Source: Acidobacteriota bacterium (lineage in GTDB: Bacteria > Acidobacteriota > Vicinamibacteria > Vicinamibacterales > UBA2999). Taken from it: a DNA stretch of 34,035 bases. A model generated the notes under the pieces. The model saw only the letters and a list, made by a program, of their open reading frames with translations. It searched no databases and was not told where the DNA came from. Made by a program: the position numbers and the translations under genes. Location: assembly GCA_022842985.1 (NCBI GenBank), contig JALHON010000015.1:1-34035 (forward strand). The letters are read 5' to 3'. Shown here one piece after another: positions 1 through 9,183 of the stretch; position 1 is the stretch's first letter, and every line of letters starts with the position of its first letter.

Positions 1-1
1 C

Positions 2-208
2 GACGGCCTGCTGCGCGTGGCCGCGCTCGCGGCGCAGCCGCGTGCCGGCGACCACGCCGGGGTCTTCGATCCATGGGCCTATCCGGGATTATCGGCCGCG
101 CTCGCCTGCCGCGCGATCGCGCTCGCCGGCGGACGCTGCCTGCGCGGCCCCGGCGCCACGATCGTGCGCGTCGAGTTCCCCCTCACGACGGACGTGGCCA
201 CGACGTGA
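2..208 (+). CDS. C-terminus of a probable sensor histidine kinase (5'-partial)
   Basis: This reading frame is open from the window edge to a TGA at 206-208, so only the last ~68 residues are visible. The segment VFDPW...GLSAALACRAIALAGG followed by GPGATIVRVEFPL resembles the end of a GHKL/HATPase_c domain: F box, then the G2-like helix, then the last beta strand (typically GLGLAI...GG...G.G..F.V.LPL). The G2 glycines are degenerate here (GLSAALA). The next gene converges 14 nt downstream and encodes a response regulator, which fits a signalling locus. The kinase assignment is an inference from the tail only; another GHKL ATPase is possible. Confidence 0.45.
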   Translation, partial: DGLLRVAALAAQPRAGDHAGVFDPWAYPGLSAALACRAIALAGGRCLRGPGATIVRVEFPLTTDVATT

Positions 209-222
209 CGGCGGCAACGCGC

Positions 223-591
223 TCAGGCACGCGCGGCGGCCGCCAGCCGGCGAATCTCGGCCACGAGGTCGTCGGGATCGCAGGGCTTGACGATGAGGCT
301 GTCGAAGCCGGCCGCGCGCGCGTCGGCAGGACTGGTGCGCGAATGGCCGGTGGCGGCGATGAGCGGAATGTGACGCGTGGCGGCATCGGCCCGCAGAGCC
401 TGCGCCACTTCGCCGCCGCTCAGTCCGGGCATCTGCAGGTCCATCACGATGACGTCGGGCCGCGTCTGTCGCGCCTTCGCCAGTCCGGCCACGCCGTCGG
501 TCGCCGTGCTCACGGAGAAGCCGGCCGCGCTCAGGAAGAGTTCCCACACCTCGAGCGCATCCGCGTAGTCGTCGACGAGCAATACGTGCAC
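223..591 (-). CDS. Single-domain (CheY-like) response regulator
   Basis: The ~122-aa product is a stand-alone receiver domain. The acidic pocket (LLVDDYAD), the phospho-acceptor Asp in VIVMDLQMPG, the conserved Thr in AATGH and the Lys in VKPCDP are all present. There is no output domain, so it probably acts as a phosphotransfer intermediate or by protein contact. The GTG start at 591 has AGGAG four nt upstream; an in-frame GTG at 618 is the alternative. The longer ORF in the track runs back into the neighbouring divergent kinase and is not credible. The likely partner is the divergent hybrid kinase ~190 nt away, or the truncated kinase that converges on it. Confidence 0.85.
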   Translation of the reverse strand: MHVLLVDDYADALEVWELFLSAAGFSVSTATDGVAGLAKARQTRPDVIVMDLQMPGLSGGEVAQALRADAATRHIPLIAATGHSRTSPADARAAGFDSLIVKPCDPDDLVAEIRRLAAAARA

Positions 592-781
592 GGGGCTCCT
601 GTTCGGGCGACGCGTCACGTGCGTCGGGACACCCCCAGCATACGCCTCACGCCAGCCCGCGCCCGGCGATTCCTCGCCCGTCCAGGCGGCCGCCGGCCAG
701 ATCAGCGCCGAGCCGCGCGTCGAGACGCCGCTCACGAAGCGTCTCGCGCACATCACGGGCAGGCCGGCACGGGAGCTCGTC

Positions 782-3058
782 ATGCGCGCGGATGAGCTCA
801 GCACGAAGGTCGCCTCCTGGTGGCGCTGGCCGTTCATCGCCGGCATCGCGATTCTCGGCACGCTCGGGGCGATGGCCGCCTCGCAGTACAACGAGTTCAC
901 GCGCGCCTCCGCCGATATCGAACACGCCGAATCGGTCACGCGAGCCGTCGACGATCTGATGGCGGTGCTCGTGAATGCCGAGACCGGCTACCGCGGCTAT
1001 CTCCTGAGCGGCAACCCGATCTTCCTCGAGCCGTATCGCGGCGTGAACGCGAACGCGCGCACGGCCATGATCACGCTCACCGGCCTCGTCGGCGACGACG
1101 TGCGCCGGCGCGACGATCTGAGCCGGCTGGCCGGCCTGGTCGAGCAGCGTCTGTACGACATGGAGGGCAACCTCTCGCGCTTCGACGCCGGCCGGCGCGA
1201 GGACGCCGTCGCGAACATCCGCACCGCCAATGGCAAGCGGATCATGGACCAGATCCGCCTCGTCGGCGGCACGCTCAAGTCGGAACAGCGCGCCGTGACG
1301 TCGAACCGCGCCGCCCAGGCCGTGTCGGCCGCGCGCGCCGCCCGCGGCTTCGGCATCGCCGCCGGATCGATGGTGCTGCTCCTGAGCTTTCTCGGCTGGG
1401 CGCTCAGCCGCACGATGGAACAGCGCCGGCAGGAAGTGACCGCGGCGACCATCGCGCGCCTCGAAGCCGAACGCGATGCCACGGCGAGCGCGGCGGATCT
1501 CGCCCGCAGCGAGAGCTTCAACCGCACGCTGCTCGACAGCTCCGCCGACTGCATCGCCGTGCTCACACCGGGCGGCGACGTCAGTTACCTGAACCTCGCC
1601 GGCGAACGCCAGCTGCTCCACGGCGACACCACCACCTGGCAGCGCGTGGCGTTCCCGGCCTTGTGGCCCGGTCACGCCGATGCGGCCAGCGACGCGATGC
1701 GCGTCGCCATCGGCGGCGGCGAGGGCCGCTTCGTGGCCAGCCACGAACTGCCCGGCGGAGGGCGGCGCTGGTGGGACGTTATCCTCACGCCGGCCCGCGA
1801 CGCCGGGGGCCAGGTGCTGCGCCTCGTGGCCACGGCGCGCGACGTCACCCAGCAGCGCCTCGCCGACGAAGAGCGCCTGGCGTTGCTCGCACGCGAGCGG
1901 GCGGCCCGGTCGGAGGCCGAACGGGCGGCGCGCATCAAGGACGACTTCGTGAGCACGCTCTCGCACGAACTGCGCACGCCGCTCAACGCCATCCTGGGCT
2001 GGGTCGGCGTGCTGCGGCACGATCAGCAGCCCGGCACGCTCGCCAGGGCCCTCGACGTCATCGACCGCAACTCGCGGCGGCAGTCGCAGATGATCGACGA
2101 CCTGCTCGACATGGGCCGCATCCTCTCGGGCAAGATGCGCCTCGAAGTGCAGCGCGTCGAACTGGCGACGGTGATCGAGGAGGCCATTCTCTCGGCGCAG
2201 CCCTCGGCCGACGCCAAGGAGGTGCGCCTGCTGAGGACGCTCGGCTCGGCGGCGATCGTGCGCGGAGATTCGGGCCGCCTGCAGCAGGTGGTGTGGAACC
2301 TGCTGAGCAACGCCATCAAGTTCACGCCGCGCGGCGGCCAGGTGCAGGTGACCCTGCGCAAGGTCAACAGTCAGGTGCATCTGCAGGTGAGCGACACCGG
2401 CGCCGGCATCGCACCGGATCTGGTGGAACACGTCTTCGATCGCTTCCGGCAGGGCGATGCCTCGACCACGCGGCGTCACGGCGGCCTCGGGCTGGGCCTG
2501 TCGATCGTGAAGAGCCTCGTCGAGCTCCACGGCGGATCGGTGGACGCGGCGAGCGACGGCGAAGGAACCGGCGCCACCTTCACCGTGCGGCTGCCGCTCG
2601 CGCTCGCCTCGACGCAGCACGAGTCGCACGTGGAAGGCCCGTCCGCGGGGACGCCGATGGCGGCCTCGCTGACCGGCCTGCGCGTGCTGGTGCTCGACGA
2701 CGAGGAGGACGCGCGCGACGTCGTCACGCGCCTGCTCGAAGGTGCTGGTGCGACGGTGACGTCGGCGGGCTCGGCGGCCGACGCCCAGCAGCTGCTCGAA
2801 GACGGCCTCGTCCCGGATGTGGTCGTGAGCGATGTCGGCATGCCCGAGCGCGACGGCTACGACTTCATCCAGGCCGTGCGCCGCATGCCGCCGCCGCTGC
2901 GCACGGTGCCGGCGGCCGCGCTCACCGCGCTCGCCCGCCTCGAAGACCGAAAGCGCGCGCTGCTCTCGGGCTTCCAGACCCATCTGGCCAAGCCCGTGGA
3001 CCCGGCCGAACTCGTGGCCACCGTGGCCAGCCTCGCCGGACGCACCGGCCGCGCGTAG
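782..3058 (+). CDS. Hybrid sensor histidine kinase: CHASE3-PAS-HisKA-HATPase-receiver
   Basis: This 758-aa membrane kinase starts at an ATG preceded by GGGAG. A membrane segment lies at about residues 17-34. A CHASE3-type extracytoplasmic sensor follows at ~40-180 (motif NAETGYRGYLLSG, typical of this fold), then a second membrane helix at ~188-207. A PAS domain spans ~245-355. The HisKA box SHELRTPLNAILGW contains phospho-acceptor His395. HATPase_c shows N box (WNLLSNAIKF), G1 (DTGAGIAPD), F (VFDRFRQG) and G2 (GGLGLGLS). The C-terminal receiver, ~635-755, has DDEED, Asp684 in VVVSDVGMP and KP near the end. All catalytic motifs look intact. It likely feeds an internal phosphorelay and perhaps the divergent single-domain regulator. 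The ligand is unknown. Confidence 0.95.
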   Translation: MRADELSTKVASWWRWPFIAGIAILGTLGAMAASQYNEFTRASADIEHAESVTRAVDDLMAVLVNAETGYRGYLLSGNPIFLEPYRGVNANARTAMITLTGLVGDDVRRRDDLSRLAGLVEQRLYDMEGNLSRFDAGRREDAVANIRTANGKRIMDQIRLVGGTLKSEQRAVTSNRAAQAVSAARAARGFGIAAGSMVLLLSFLGWALSRTMEQRRQEVTAATIARLEAERDATASAADLARSESFNRTLLDSSADCIAVLTPGGDVSYLNLAGERQLLHGDTTTWQRVAFPALWPGHADAASDAMRVAIGGGEGRFVASHELPGGGRRWWDVILTPARDAGGQVLRLVATARDVTQQRLADEERLALLARERAARSEAERAARIKDDFVSTLSHELRTPLNAILGWVGVLRHDQQPGTLARALDVIDRNSRRQSQMIDDLLDMGRILSGKMRLEVQRVELATVIEEAILSAQPSADAKEVRLLRTLGSAAIVRGDSGRLQQVVWNLLSNAIKFTPRGGQVQVTLRKVNSQVHLQVSDTGAGIAPDLVEHVFDRFRQGDASTTRRHGGLGLGLSIVKSLVELHGGSVDAASDGEGTGATFTVRLPLALASTQHESHVEGPSAGTPMAASLTGLRVLVLDDEEDARDVVTRLLEGAGATVTSAGSAADAQQLLEDGLVPDVVVSDVGMPERDGYDFIQAVRRMPPPLRTVPAAALTALARLEDRKRALLSGFQTHLAKPVDPAELVATVASLAGRTGRA

Positions 3059-3149
3059 TCGCCGGAGGGTCGCCGGCGGCGGGGCGAAATCGCCGACAAT
3101 ACGGCTGGGGGCGGTTCCGGACGGGCCGCCGTTCAGGAGGAAGCGCACC

Positions 3150-3488
3150 ATGAGCCTCGTGCTCCACGGCGGTCACGGCAAGAGCCTGTTCGTTGCGCAG
3201 GGCAGCATCCGCATCGTGCAGGAACACCTGGCGGAACGCCGCGACAAGGCGATTCTCATCCGCCACATCTCGGCCGTCGAGGTGAAGAAGCCGGGCGCGT
3301 TCGACGGCTACATCCAGTTCTCGTTTGCCGGCGGCACACCGCACGATGCGAGCGGCACGTTCACCGGCGGCGCCTTCGACGCCGCGCGCGACGAGAATTC
3401 GGTCACCTTCGCCACCCTCGAGGACTACGACGTGGCGCTCAAGATCAAGGTGTTCGTGGAAGGCTGGACGCCGCCCACCGGCGCCTGA
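3150..3488 (+). CDS. DUF4429-like (PH-like fold) protein
   Basis: The 112-aa product starts at an ATG with a strong AGGAGG 9 nt upstream; the longer track ORF is an extension into the kinase gene. The pattern of an early beta strand (SIRIV), an Arg/Lys-rich stretch, IRHISAVEVKKPGAFDGYIQFSFAGG and a later ENSVTFAT strand matches the DUF4429/bacterial PH-like family. Proteins of this family often sit next to SHOCT domains and have no established enzymatic role. There is no signal peptide or membrane helix, so it is presumably cytoplasmic. It lies 91 nt after the hybrid kinase and could be co-transcribed, although its strong ribosome binding site allows independent translation. Confidence 0.7.
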   Translation: MSLVLHGGHGKSLFVAQGSIRIVQEHLAERRDKAILIRHISAVEVKKPGAFDGYIQFSFAGGTPHDASGTFTGGAFDAARDENSVTFATLEDYDVALKIKVFVEGWTPPTGA

Positions 3489-3515
3489 GCGGCCGTGGCG
3501 CGACGGCCGCGCGTC

Positions 3516-3545
3516 TTGACTTGTGTGCACCGCGGCGGCTACGGT
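3516..3545 (+). promoter_or_regulatory. Sigma70-type promoter for the amidohydrolase, probably leaderless
   Basis: A -35 TTGACT (3516-3521) and a -10 TACGGT (3540-3545) are separated by 18 nt. The -10 ends 7 nt before the ATG at 3553, and no Shine-Dalgarno sequence is visible. This spacing puts the transcription start at or next to the start codon, suggesting a leaderless mRNA. Confidence 0.5.
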
Positions 3546-3552
3546 CACGCGC

Positions 3553-5049
3553 ATGTCCGTGCCCACGCTCAACCGCCGTGAACTGCTCGCTGCCGCCGGC
3601 GCCGGCGCGGCCGCCGCCCTCTTCGACACGCGCGCCGAGGCGCAGCCGGCAGGCGGCACCGGCGCGATCGTGTTCACCAACACCACCGTGGTCACGGTGG
3701 ATGACGTGCAGCACAACGTGGCCCTCGCGGTGGTCGACGGCCGCATCGCCGCCATTGGCCCCACGGCCGAGGTGCAGGCGCGGTATCCGCGCGCCGAGGT
3801 CTACGATGGCCGCGGCAAGGCGCTGCTCCCCGGCCTCATCAATTGCCACGCCCACCTCGCGCAGACGCTGTCGCGCGGGTTCAACGAAGACTTCGGCTTC
3901 CCGAACAGCTACAAGCTGGCCGTGCAGCCGACGAGCCTCGTCTCACGCGACGAAGCCACGCTCTTCGCGGTGGTGGGCGCGCTCGAGGCCATCCGCACCG
4001 GCAGCACCACCGTGGTCGAGAACGTGGGCGGCACGGCGGCCACCGCGGCGTCGCTGGCGAAGACGGGTCTGCGCTGGGTGTTCGCCGAGTCGGCCACGGA
4101 CCGCGAAGGCGGCTCGCCGATGTCGCCCGAGATCCTCGCCCGCGGCGAGGCGCCGCGCTTCTCACCGAAGATGCGCGACGAGGGCCTGCAGCGCATCACG
4201 GACCTCCACAGCGCGTGGCACGGCAAGGAGAACGGACGCATCAGCGTGTTTCCCGCGGCCGCGCTGGCCGAGAACTCGTCGCCCGAGTTGCTGAAGGCCG
4301 TGCGCGCGTTCGCCGAGAAGCACGACCTCGGCTACACGATCCACCTCTCGCAGAGCACCGCCGAAGTGGCCTACATGCGGAAGCACCACGGCGTGAGCCC
4401 GGTGGGCTTTCTGGGCCGCCACGACTTCCTGTCGTCGCGTCTCTTCGCCGCGCACTGCCGCTACGTGGACGACGCCGATATCGCGCTGCTCGCGAAGACC
4501 GGCACCATCGTGTCGCATCAGGCGGCGATGGCCGCCAACCGCGGCGTGATTCCGCCGATTCCGGCGCTGCGTGCCGCTGGCGTGCCGATTGCGATGGGCA
4601 CCGACAACAACACGACCGACCTCTTCGAGGTGCTGCGCGTGGCGCTGCTCACCGAACGCATCCGCCGCGACGACGCGTTTCCCGGCGTGCAGCCGCAGCC
4701 GGAGGACATCCTGGCCGACGCCACGCTCGGCAGCGCCCGGGCCGTGCGTCAGACGGCGGCGATCGGCTCGCTCGAAGTGGGCAAGAAGGCCGACCTCCTC
4801 GTGCTCGATACGCAGCGCATCCACATCGTGCCGGCCGTGCGCATCGTGTCGGCGTGGATCCACAACGGCCAGCCGAACGACATCGAGTCGGTGATGATCG
4901 ATGGCCGCTTCGTGATGCGCGATCGCAAGATCACGACCGTGGACGAAGCCGCGATCATCGCCGAGGCCGACAAGGTCGGCAAGCGCGTGTGGGCGGCCGT
5001 GGAGAAGGCCGGCGCCATCACCATTCCGCGCCTGCCGCGCCCGAAGTAG
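3553..5049 (+). CDS. Tat-exported amidohydrolase (ATZ/TRZ chlorohydrolase-deaminase type)
   Basis: The 498-aa product is a metal-dependent hydrolase of the amidohydrolase superfamily. The start at 3553 gives a twin-arginine-like leader (NRRELLAAAGAGAAAALF followed by AEAQP), so it is probably exported folded; the start at 3523 in the track would bury this leader. Metal-binding motifs are HAH (His99/His101, in GLINCHAHLAQ), His264 (IHLSQS), His301 (AAHCR) and Asp351 (MGTDNN). This is the signature of the cytosine deaminase/atrazine chlorohydrolase/SAH deaminase branch. The substrate cannot be named. A periplasmic location is unusual for nucleoside-type deaminases. It stands alone with its own promoter and converges with fahA. 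Confidence 0.85.
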   Translation: MSVPTLNRRELLAAAGAGAAAALFDTRAEAQPAGGTGAIVFTNTTVVTVDDVQHNVALAVVDGRIAAIGPTAEVQARYPRAEVYDGRGKALLPGLINCHAHLAQTLSRGFNEDFGFPNSYKLAVQPTSLVSRDEATLFAVVGALEAIRTGSTTVVENVGGTAATAASLAKTGLRWVFAESATDREGGSPMSPEILARGEAPRFSPKMRDEGLQRITDLHSAWHGKENGRISVFPAAALAENSSPELLKAVRAFAEKHDLGYTIHLSQSTAEVAYMRKHHGVSPVGFLGRHDFLSSRLFAAHCRYVDDADIALLAKTGTIVSHQAAMAANRGVIPPIPALRAAGVPIAMGTDNNTTDLFEVLRVALLTERIRRDDAFPGVQPQPEDILADATLGSARAVRQTAAIGSLEVGKKADLLVLDTQRIHIVPAVRIVSAWIHNGQPNDIESVMIDGRFVMRDRKITTVDEAAIIAEADKVGKRVWAAVEKAGAITIPRLPRPK

Positions 5050-5057
5050 CGGGAACG

Positions 5058-6371
5058 CTAGGCCGGCAGCACTACGCCGCGCACCTCGCCGAAACCGATC
5101 GACGCCGCGCCGTCGCGGCTGGCGCGGGCGCGGATGATGACCTCGTCGCCGTCCTCCAGGAACGTGCGCGTGTTGCCGGTGGCGAGTGTCACCGGCGTCT
5201 TCCCGCCCTGCGAGATCTCGAGCAGGCTGCCGAAGCCGTCGGGCGTGGGCGCGGAGATGGTGCCCGTGCCGAGCAGATCCCCCGGCCGCAGGTTGCAGCC
5301 GTTGCTCGCGTGGTGTGCCACGAGCTGTGCCACCGTCCAGTAGAGATGCCGCGCGCTGCCGATCGAAAGACGGTGCGGTGCCAGGCCCGCCGCCGCAAGA
5401 CACGGCGTCATGAGCAGCACCTCGAGTTCGATGTCGAGCGCACCGGTCTCCTGATCGTCGGTATCGAGCAGGTAGGGCAGCGGCGCCGGGTCGCCCTCCG
5501 GCCGCGCCGGCTGCGGCACGCGGAACGGCGCGAGCGCTTCTGGCAGCACGATCCACGGCGAGATCGACGTGGCGAAGTTCTTGGCGAGGAACGGCCCGAG
5601 CGGCTGGTACTCCCACGCCTGCAGATCGCGCGCCGACCAGTCGTTCAGCAGGCAGAAACCCGCCACGTGGCGGCCGGCCTCCCCGATCGGAATCGGCGTG
5701 CCGAGCTCGTTGCCCGGGCCGATCCAGATGCCGAGTTCGAGTTCGTAGTCGAGACGCCGCGACGGGCCGAAGCTGGGCTCGGCATCGTTCGGGCCCTTGC
5801 GCTGGCCCTGCGGACGCCGCACCGGCGTGCCCGACGGGCGGATCGACGAGCTGCGCCCGTGGTACCCGATCGGCACGTACTTGTAGTTCGGCAGGAGCGG
5901 CTGATCCGGCCGGAACTGTTTCCCGACGTTCATCGCGTGATGGATGCCGGCGTAGAAGTCCGTGTAGTCGCCGATGTCGGCCGGCAGATGCAGGCGGCAG
6001 TCGCGCGCCGGATGCAGCAGCGGCTCCACGGCCGCCCGCGCCGGCGCGCCTTCGACGAACAGCGCATGCAGGGCGAGGCGCAGCGACTGCCGTGCCTCCG
6101 GTCCCGCCGCGAGGAATGCATTGAGGCGCGGCTGCGCCGCCAGCTCCGCGGCGGATGCGGCGTCGCCGTGGAAGAGTCCGGCGCGCTGCGCCGCCGCCAG
6201 GTCGAGCACGTAGTCGCCAATGGCCACGCCGCCCCGCGGCACGGTCTCCCCCGGCGGCGTCACGACGCCAATCGGCAGGTTCTGCAGCGGGAAATCGGCG
6301 TGGCCGTTGGCCGAGGCCACCCAGCTTCGCCGCGCCGGGTCGTGCGTGTGATCGAGGAGCGTGTGCGCCAC
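5058..6371 (-). CDS. fahA: Fumarylacetoacetase
   Basis: The 437-aa enzyme hydrolyses 4-fumarylacetoacetate to fumarate and acetoacetate, the last step of tyrosine/homogentisate degradation. Length and order match full-length FAH, with a small N-terminal SH3-like part (FPLQNLPIGV...) and the C-terminal FAH fold. Metal and active-site segments include DFYAGIHHAMNVG, the DYELELGIWIG glutamates, LLNDWSARDLQAWEY and the late HASNGCNLRPGDLLGTGTIS. The GTG start is 20 nt downstream of the hmgA stop, with only a weak purine-rich signal upstream. It is the last gene of the minus-strand homogentisate operon and is cytoplasmic. Confidence 0.96.
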   Translation of the reverse strand: MAHTLLDHTHDPARRSWVASANGHADFPLQNLPIGVVTPPGETVPRGGVAIGDYVLDLAAAQRAGLFHGDAASAAELAAQPRLNAFLAAGPEARQSLRLALHALFVEGAPARAAVEPLLHPARDCRLHLPADIGDYTDFYAGIHHAMNVGKQFRPDQPLLPNYKYVPIGYHGRSSSIRPSGTPVRRPQGQRKGPNDAEPSFGPSRRLDYELELGIWIGPGNELGTPIPIGEAGRHVAGFCLLNDWSARDLQAWEYQPLGPFLAKNFATSISPWIVLPEALAPFRVPQPARPEGDPAPLPYLLDTDDQETGALDIELEVLLMTPCLAAAGLAPHRLSIGSARHLYWTVAQLVAHHASNGCNLRPGDLLGTGTISAPTPDGFGSLLEISQGGKTPVTLATGNTRTFLEDGDEVIIRARASRDGAASIGFGEVRGVVLPA

Positions 6372-6391
6372 GGAGCCGTCCGTTCCTGCCG

Positions 6392-7735
6392 TCAGGGTTT
6401 GCTGGGATCGAAGTGTTTCTTGAGCTGCCGGCCATACTTCGCGTAGGCCTGCTGCTTCGCATCGGTGCCAGCCGCCCAGGCGGTGACCTTCTGCGGAAAC
6501 CGTGTCTCGAACATGAACGCCATCGTGCCTTCGAGCTTCTTCGGCTTGAGCTCCACGTTGCTCGCCGTCTCGAAGGCCTCTTCATCCGGCCCATGCGGCA
6601 GCATCGTGTTGTGCAGTGAGAAGCCGCCAGGCACGAAGCCCTGCGGCTTGGCATCGTACTGCCCGTAGACGAGACCCATGAACTCGCTCATCACGTTCAT
6701 GTGGTACCAGGGCGGACGGAACGTGTTCTCGGCCACCAGCCAGCGATCCGGGAAGATCACGAAGTCGATGTTCGCCGTGCCGGGTGTTTCGGACGGCGAG
6801 GTCAGCACGGTGAAGATCGACGGGTCCGCGTGGTCGTAGAGCACCGGGCCCACCGGCGAGTAGCGCCTGAGGTCGTACTTGTAGGGTGCGTAGTTGCCGT
6901 GCCACGCCACGACATCGAGCGGTGAGTGGTCGAGGGCCGCCTGCCACAGCGCACCGCCGAACTTCACGTACATCGTCGAGGCCGCGTCGCGATCCTCGTA
7001 GGCCGCCACCGGCGTGAGGAAGTCGCGCGGATTGGCCAGGCAGTTGGCGCCGATCGGCCCGCGATCGGGCAGCGTGAACGCGCCGCCGTAGTTCTCGCAG
7101 AGATACCCGCGCGCCGGGCCATCGGGCAGCTCGACGCGGATCTTCACGCCGCGCGGAATCACCGCCACTTCGCCGGGTTCGATGTCGATGATGCCGAACT
7201 CCGTCCAGAGGCGCAGCCGGCCCGACTGCGGCACGAAGAGCAGCTCGCCATCGGCGTCGTAGAAGTACTCGTCCACCATCGAGCGGGTGACGAGGTACAC
7301 GTGCGCGCCCATGCCGGCCTGCGCGCCGGCGTCGCCGGCGGTGGTGATCGTGCGCACGCCTTCGACGAACGAGACGGGCTGCTCGGGCAGCGGCACGGGT
7401 CCCCAGCGCATCGGCGCGATCGGCACGTCCACTTCATGGCACGGCGCCGTGCGCCAGAGGCCGATGTCGGCCTTCTGGAAGTCGCCGAAGTGCGCCACGG
7501 TCGGACGGATGCGATACAGCCACGAGCGTTCGTTCGTGGCCCGCGGCGCCGTGAACGGCGAGCCGCTCAGCTGCTCGGCATAGAGCCCGTAGGCGCACTT
7601 CTGCGGCGAATTGCGGCCGATGGGCAGCGCCCCCGGCAGCGCCTCCGTCTCGAACCCGTTCCCGAACCCCGACATGTATGAAGGGGACTGTCCCCAATCT
7701 GGGCCTGGCCTGACTTGTGGCAGTTTCTGCGTCAT
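6392..7735 (-). CDS. hmgA: Homogentisate 1,2-dioxygenase
   Basis: The 447-aa non-haem Fe(II) ring-cleavage dioxygenase converts homogentisate to maleylacetoacetate. The body begins [26 protein letters not shown], a family hallmark. The iron-site segments [14 protein letters not shown] (His, Glu) and [15 protein letters not shown] (His) are present. The ATG at 7735 has GAGGAG 8 nt upstream and overlaps the stop of the upstream Rieske gene (ATGA), implying translational coupling; the 503-aa version in the track extends through the Rieske gene and is rejected. The first ~20 residues ([19 protein letters not shown]) precede the usual start of the family and are encoded across a GGGGAC-T-GTCCCC palindrome. 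Confidence 0.97.
   Translation of the reverse strand: MTQKLPQVRPGPDWGQSPSYMSGFGNGFETEALPGALPIGRNSPQKCAYGLYAEQLSGSPFTAPRATNERSWLYRIRPTVAHFGDFQKADIGLWRTAPCHEVDVPIAPMRWGPVPLPEQPVSFVEGVRTITTAGDAGAQAGMGAHVYLVTRSMVDEYFYDADGELLFVPQSGRLRLWTEFGIIDIEPGEVAVIPRGVKIRVELPDGPARGYLCENYGGAFTLPDRGPIGANCLANPRDFLTPVAAYEDRDAASTMYVKFGGALWQAALDHSPLDVVAWHGNYAPYKYDLRRYSPVGPVLYDHADPSIFTVLTSPSETPGTANIDFVIFPDRWLVAENTFRPPWYHMNVMSEFMGLVYGQYDAKPQGFVPGGFSLHNTMLPHGPDEEAFETASNVELKPKKLEGTMAFMFETRFPQKVTAWAAGTDAKQQAYAKYGRQLKKHFDPSKP
7683..7695. repeat. GGGGAC-T-GTCCCC palindrome inside the 5' end of hmgA
   Basis: This is a perfect 6-bp inverted repeat with one central base, flanked by AAG and CAA. It lies ~40 nt inside hmgA and encodes part of its extra N-terminal extension. 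It is similar in design to the GGGGTC-A-GACCCC palindrome at 32009. Both look like members of a dispersed REP-like repeat, but membership cannot be shown from one window. Confidence 0.6.
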
Positions 7736-8060
7736 GACGTGTGCTCCTCGGGGGCCGGCAGATCGACGTAGATCGTGTCGTCCTCGACCTTCACCGCATA
7801 CGTGCGGAGGCGGCGGTCCGTGACGCTGCCATCGGGCTCGCCGGTCCGGATGTCGAAGAGTGCATGATGCATCGGGCACTCGACGTAGCCCTGCACCACG
7901 CACCCGTGGGTCAAGAGCGCCCCCATGTGCGGGCAGTTGTTGTTCGTGGCATAGACGCCGCCGTCGAGCGCGAAGAGCGCCACGGGATGGCCGTCGAGGC
8001 GCACCCCGAGCATCTCCTTGCCCGCCAGGTCGCCGCGGGCCGCGGCACGCACCCAGGCCA

Positions 8061-8061
<1 letters not shown>
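7732..8061 (-). CDS. Rieske [2Fe-2S] ferredoxin-like protein
   Basis: The 109-aa soluble protein has a complete Rieske motif, [11 protein letters not shown] and CPMHH, giving C-x-H...C-x2-H. Its size and the [19 protein letters not shown] lead-in resemble NirD-type or dioxygenase ferredoxins that pass single electrons to oxygenases or reductases. Its ATG overlaps the hppD stop (TGATG) and its own stop overlaps the hmgA start (ATGA), so it is locked between two tyrosine-pathway genes. Neither HppD nor HmgA needs an external electron donor: HppD takes electrons from its 2-oxoacid substrate. Its role here is therefore unexplained. Confidence 0.9.
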
Positions 8062-9170
<1,109 letters not shown>

Positions 9171-9183
9171 CGGAACTCTCCGT

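Noticed and set aside
647-3151. 834-aa minus-strand ORF opposite the hybrid kinase
   Set aside because: Antisense shadow of a well-supported kinase gene; Arg/His/Ala-rich sequence with no domains, produced by high GC.
3843-6446. 867-aa plus-strand ORF across the amidohydrolase and fahA
   Set aside because: Runs out of frame through one real gene and antisense through another; composition is GC-shadow type.
4162-6654. 830-aa minus-strand ORF
   Set aside because: Overlaps fahA and part of hmgA in the wrong frame and continues antisense to the amidohydrolase; no recognisable motifs.
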